Of a stretch of 5,072 nucleotides of DNA, positions 2,314 through 5,072 are shown piece by piece. The translations under genes and the position numbers were made by a program. Source of the DNA: Verrucomicrobiota bacterium (GTDB lineage Bacteria; Verrucomicrobiota; Verrucomicrobiia; Verrucomicrobiales; Akkermansiaceae); NCBI GenBank assembly GCA_026397695.1, contig JAPLUJ010000138.1, positions 1 to 5,072 on the forward strand, read 5' to 3'. Positions within the stretch are counted from its first letter, which is position 1, and the number at the start of each line of letters is the position of its first letter. The notes below the pieces were generated by a model that was not told the origin of the DNA, did not search any database, and saw only the letters and a list, made by a program, of their open reading frames with translations.

Positions 2314-5072
2314 GAAGATTCCGGGCTTGTGACTGCCAGCTACACCTCGGCCACCATGGTGCCCGTCACCGCCACCGGTTATGTGGCCGCCGGCAACACG
2401 GTGGATTTCACCCTCAACTTCGCGCCGACGGCGGGAACCCACCTGACCGTGGTCAACAACACGGGCATGGGTTTCATCCAAGGGGTCTTCGCCAATCTGG
2501 CGCAGGGACAAACTGTCAATCTCACGTATGGCGGAGTCACCTATTCATTCGTCGCCAATTACTTCGGCGGCACCGGCAATGACCTGGTCCTGCATTGGGC
2601 CAATTCAAGGTTGCTGGCATGGGGCTCCAACGCCACTGGCGAACTGGGCGACGCCAGCAAGACGCCGAACAGCCTGCCGGTGGCGGTCACCAGCACCGGC
2701 GTGCTGGCCGGCAAGTTAGTCGTTGCCACGGCGGCGGGATACGGTCACAGCCTGGCGCTGTGTGCGGATGGCACGGTGGCTGCCTGGGGCTACAATTCCT
2801 TCGGCGAGTTAGGCAATGGCAGCAACACGGACAGTAGCGTGCCGGTGCCGGTGAACATGGGCGGCGCGTTGGCCGGCAAGACGGTGATCAGCGTGGCGGC
2901 CGGATACGGCCACAGCCTGGCGCTGTGCGCGGATGGGACCATTGCCACCTGGGGATACAACTATTACGGGCTGTTAGGCAACGGTACCAATACCGATAGC
3001 AACGTGCCGGTGTTGGTCAACCGGGAAGGCGTGCTGGCCGGCAAGACGGTCATCGCCGTGGCGGCCGGAACCTTCCACAACCTGGCCCTGTGCGCGGATG
3101 GAACCGTGGCTGCCTGGGGCTACAATTCCTCAGGTCAGTTAGGCAACGGCACCACCACCAGCAGCAGCACTCCGGTGGTGGTGCGAACAACCGGCGTGCT
3201 GTCAGGCAAGACGGTGAGGGCCATTGCCGGGGGTAACAGCTTCAGTCTGGCGTTGTGCACGGACGGTACCGCTGCCGCCTGGGGCTACAATTCCGCAGGC
3301 CAGTTAGGCAACAACAGCAGCACCAGCAGCAACGTGCCGGTGGCAGTCGATACCACGGGCGTGCTGGCGGGAAAAACGATCATCGGCTTGGCGGCGGGAG
3401 CCTCCCATAGTTTGGCGTTGTGCGCGGACGGGACCGTGACTGCCTGGGGCTCCAATTATTACGGGCAACTGGGAAACAAAAGCACCACCAACCGTTCGGT
3501 GCCGGTATTGGTGGACCGTACGGGTGTGCTTGGCAACAAACTGGTGACTGCCATCGCTGCTGGCGACCAATACAGCCACGCGGTGTGCGCGGACGGGTCC
3601 ATGGCCAGCTGGGGATACAACAATAACGGTCAGTTAGGAAACGGCACCACGACGGATGCCACCGCGCCGGTGTCGGTCAGCACCAGCACGCTGCGCAGCG
3701 GCGAACGCATCGTCGCGGGGCGCGCGGGGAGTGCGGCCTGGCACACTCTCGCCGTGGTCGCCGCCGTGCCGCCACCCATGGCAACGACACTGGCCGCCAC
3801 AGGCGTTCTCGACACCGCTGTCACCCTCAACGGCAGCGTGAACGCCCAAGCCGCCAGTACCACCGTGTCATTTGAATACGGTCTAACGACTTCCTACGGC
3901 GCCTCCGTCTCCGCCACTCCCGCGTTGGCAACCGGCGTCACCACCGCGGCGGCGAGCGCGGTGGTCGGCGGCCTGCTTGCGGGATCCACCTATCATTACC
4001 GGATCGTGGCCACGAGTGGCGGCGGCACGGTGACGGGGGGTGACCTGACGTTCACGACCACCACCTTTGCCAGCCTGACCAGCCTGAGCTTGAGCAGTGG
4101 CACGCTGCTTCCCTCATTTACCAGCATCAACTCCAGCTATGTGGCCTCCGTGCCCTATGGCACCAGCAGCATTCGCATCACCCCGGTGTGCCTGAACCCA
4201 AGTTCCAGCGTAAGCGTCAACGGTATCGCTGTGGCGTCCGGTTCCGAGAGCAACGCGCTCAACCTGGCCGTGGGCAACAATCTCATCACCACCATGGTCA
4301 CCGCCGCGGATGGATCTAACACGCAGACTTATACCGTGTCAGTGACCCGTCTTCCCCAGACGTTCACCTTTAACTCCGCCACGGATGTGCCGGTGACGGT
4401 CAGTGATTTTCTGGCCACTGGCAAGCCGGCAAGCTTCGCCCTCAACTATCCGCCGTTGCCCGGGGCCCGCTTGACCGTGGTGAAAAACACCGGACGAAAT
4501 CCGATCCAAGGGACCTTTGACAATTTGACGCAAGGACAGGTCGTGCATCTGACCTATGGCGGGGTTACCTATGCCATGGTGGCCAACTACTTCGGCGGCA
4601 CCGGCAATGACCTGGAGTTGCTATGGGCCAACACCCGGCTGCTGGCCTGGGGCGACAATACCAACGGACAACTCGCAAACAACAGCATAGCCAGCAGCAG
4701 CGTGGCGGTACCGGTGGCGATGACCGGCGCGCTCGCCGGGAAAACGGTCGTCTCGATTGCGACTGGATCTAGCAACTGTTTGGCCCTGTGTGCGGACGGA
4801 ACATTGGCCGCGTGGGGCCTGAATTCAAACGGCCAACTGGGCAATGACAACACCATTCAAAGCAGAATTCCTGTGCCGGTGGACCAATCGGGTGTGCTTG
4901 CCGGCAAGACGGTCATTGCCATTGCGGCGGGGGGAGCCCAAGGTCTTGCCCTGTGCACAGACGGAACCCTGGCCACTTGGGGTTACAATTACGATGGCTC
5001 ATTGGGCAACAACAGTCCGTTGCAATCCAACGTGCCGGTGTTGGTGAACCAAACCGGCGTGCTCGCCGCCAG
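2074..5072 (+). CDS. RCC1-repeat protein, second and third propeller units (frame 1 fragment, runs off window)
   Basis: Frame 1 is open from 1438 to the right edge, but meaningful sequence begins near 2074 (TFGTFAAATTSYTARVP), where it picks up from frame 3. Order: cadherin-like domain lacking its first strand (to 2313), module A (2347-2604), seven RCC1 blades (2611-3768), fibronectin-III-like domain (3778-4065), intact cadherin-like domain (4072-4350), module A (4375-4632), then RCC1 blades with tryptophans at 4648, 4813 and 4978. There is no signal peptide or plausible start at the true beginning. ATG 2248, two bases after the frame-3 stop, is where a gene finder would probably place a start, but it lies inside the cadherin-like domain (APGNMTLTITV). 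No stop codon occurs before 5072, so the C-terminus is unknown. Confidence 0.8.
2347..2604 (+). repeat. Module A copy 2
   Basis: This copy has 86 residues in frame 1, from SATMVPVTATGYVAAGNTVDF to FVANYFGGTGNDLVLHWAN. It has the same length and landmark residues as the other copies and leads directly into the first blade of propeller 2 (RLLAWGSN). The junction GTGNDLVLHWA-N-(x)-LLAWG is the same style in all three units, so module A plus propeller is the unit that was duplicated. Confidence 0.7.
2611..3768 (+). repeat. RCC1 propeller 2, seven blades with exact 165-base period
   Basis: Frame 1 tryptophans of the WG motif lie at 2620, 2785, 2950, 3115, 3280, 3445 and 3610, so all six intervals are exactly 165 bases (55 residues). 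A typical blade reads WGYNSSGQLGNGTTT, a VPV strand, GVLAGKTV, AAG..HSLALCADGTVAA. The seventh blade closes with LRSGERIVAGRAGSAAWHTLAVV. Bases 2776-2800 are identical to 3106-3130, two blades apart, pointing to recent blade duplication or conversion. Five of seven blades spell the Leu of the GQLGN position as TTA, which is scarce in propeller 1. Confidence 0.88.
3778..4065 (+). repeat. Fibronectin type III-like domain
   Basis: About 95 residues follow propeller 2: MATTLAATGVLDTAVTLNGSV, NAQAASTTVSFEYGLTTSYG, then VVGGLLAGSTYHYRIVATS and LTFTTTT. The spacing of the VTLNGSV strand, FEYG strand, LLAGSTYHYRIVA strand and final LTFTT strand is characteristic of bacterial FN3-like domains of large exported proteins. 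It occurs once in the window, between propeller 2 and the second cadherin-like domain; the propeller 1-2 junction has no equivalent. Confidence 0.7.
4072..4350 (+). repeat. Cadherin-like beta-sandwich domain copy 2 (intact)
   Basis: Frame 1 encodes SLTSLSLSSGTLLPSFTSINS, SYVASVPYGTSSIRITPV, SSSVSVNGIAVASGSES, LNLAVGNNLITTMVTAADG and TQTYTVSVTR, covering every expected strand of the family. It shows what copy 1 at 2074-2313 has lost. It leads into module A copy 3 through a short linker, LPQTFTFN, and probably acts as a rigid spacer. Confidence 0.75.
4375..4632 (+). repeat. Module A copy 3
   Basis: This copy runs 86 residues from SATDVPVTVSDFLATGKPASF through LTVVKNTGRNPIQGTFDNL to MVANYFGGTGNDLELLWAN. 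It is the most diverged copy (NPIQG for GFI.G, LELLW for LVLHW) but has the same length as copy 2 and no gap. It leads into the third propeller at RLLAWGDN. Confidence 0.68.
4639..5072 (+). repeat. RCC1 propeller 3, first blades (cut by window edge)
   Basis: WG tryptophans fall at 4648, 4813 and 4978, again 165 bases apart, so two complete blades and most of the variable half of a third are visible: WGDNTNGQLANNS, WGLNSNGQLGND and WGYNYDGSLGNN. The first blade has GQLANN instead of GQLGNG. By analogy with units 1 and 2, four or five further blades should follow. The last codons read GVLAA where GVLAGKTV is expected. Confidence 0.8.

Larger units (their letters stand above)
602..5072 (+). pseudogene. 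Giant secreted multi-propeller RCC1-repeat protein gene, twice frame-disrupted, 3' end outside window
   Basis: The homologous protein sequence runs in three successive frames: frame 2 (602 to about 660), frame 3 (about 651 to 2075) and frame 1 (about 2074 to the edge). The order is signal peptide; module A; seven RCC1 blades; shortened cadherin-like domain; module A; seven blades; fibronectin-III-like domain; cadherin-like domain; module A; at least two and a half blades. Repair would give a protein above 1,480 residues with more to come. It is treated as one gene because the module order continues across both frame changes and because the later parts have no signal peptide of their own. RCC1 blades form beta-propellers that usually bind protein partners; here the likely setting is extracellular, possibly adhesion (inference). 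Disruption could be true decay, recombination between repeats, or sequencing and assembly error. No Shine-Dalgarno sequence is evident; ATG 602 is the first ATG after the frame-2 TGA at 593-595. Confidence 0.7.

Noticed and set aside
3420..3626. Plus-strand open frame of 68 codons inside propeller 2
   Set aside because: It is an out-of-frame reading of the RCC1 blades, which are fully accounted for in frame 1.
2611..3768. CRISPR array or satellite DNA, from the regular repetition
   Set aside because: The 165-base period is a whole number of codons, codes RCC1 blades throughout, and varies mainly at third positions and in loops; there are no short identical repeats separated by unique spacers.

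Overview
The window comes from a GC-rich bacterial genome, most probably Verrucomicrobiota. That placement is inferred from protein style: tandem RCC1 blades of the form WGxNxxGQLGNGTTT...VPVAV...GVLAGKTV...LALCADGT, mixed with cadherin-like beta-sandwich and fibronectin-III-like modules, a mix I associate with the giant secreted proteins of that phylum. No rRNA, tRNA or housekeeping gene is present to confirm it.

Layout, all on the + strand. Positions 3-212 hold the last 69 codons of an upstream gene whose start lies outside the window. Positions 213-601 are non-coding and contain several GC-rich inverted repeats sharing the word GCGGACA/TGTCCGC, plus an AT-rich palindrome. From 602 to the right edge runs one very long repetitive gene, cut off by the window and apparently disrupted. 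It has a signal peptide (frame 2), then a glycine-rich ~86-residue module and a complete seven-blade RCC1 propeller (frame 3). The rest is in frame 1: a 5'-shortened cadherin-like domain, a second copy of the module, a second complete seven-blade propeller, a fibronectin-III-like domain, an intact cadherin-like domain, a third module copy, and at least two and a half blades of a third propeller.

The main observation is that this single protein can be read only by moving +1 twice: near 653-662, between signal peptide and first module, and near 2073-2086, between propeller 1 and the cadherin-like domain. The second switch also lacks about a dozen residues present in the intact cadherin-like copy. 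The gene is therefore a pseudogene, a recombination-damaged repeat gene, or the product of sequence errors. Automatic gene finding would probably split it, because the frame-3 TAA at 2244-2246 is followed two bases later by an in-frame ATG (2248) for the frame-1 part.

Functionally the intact product would be a large exported beads-on-a-string protein of beta-propellers joined by beta-sandwich linkers, plausibly a surface or adhesive protein. That role is inference; no catalytic motif is visible. I found no convincing new defence, mobile or RNA system. The unusual content is the repeat architecture and its frame breaks.
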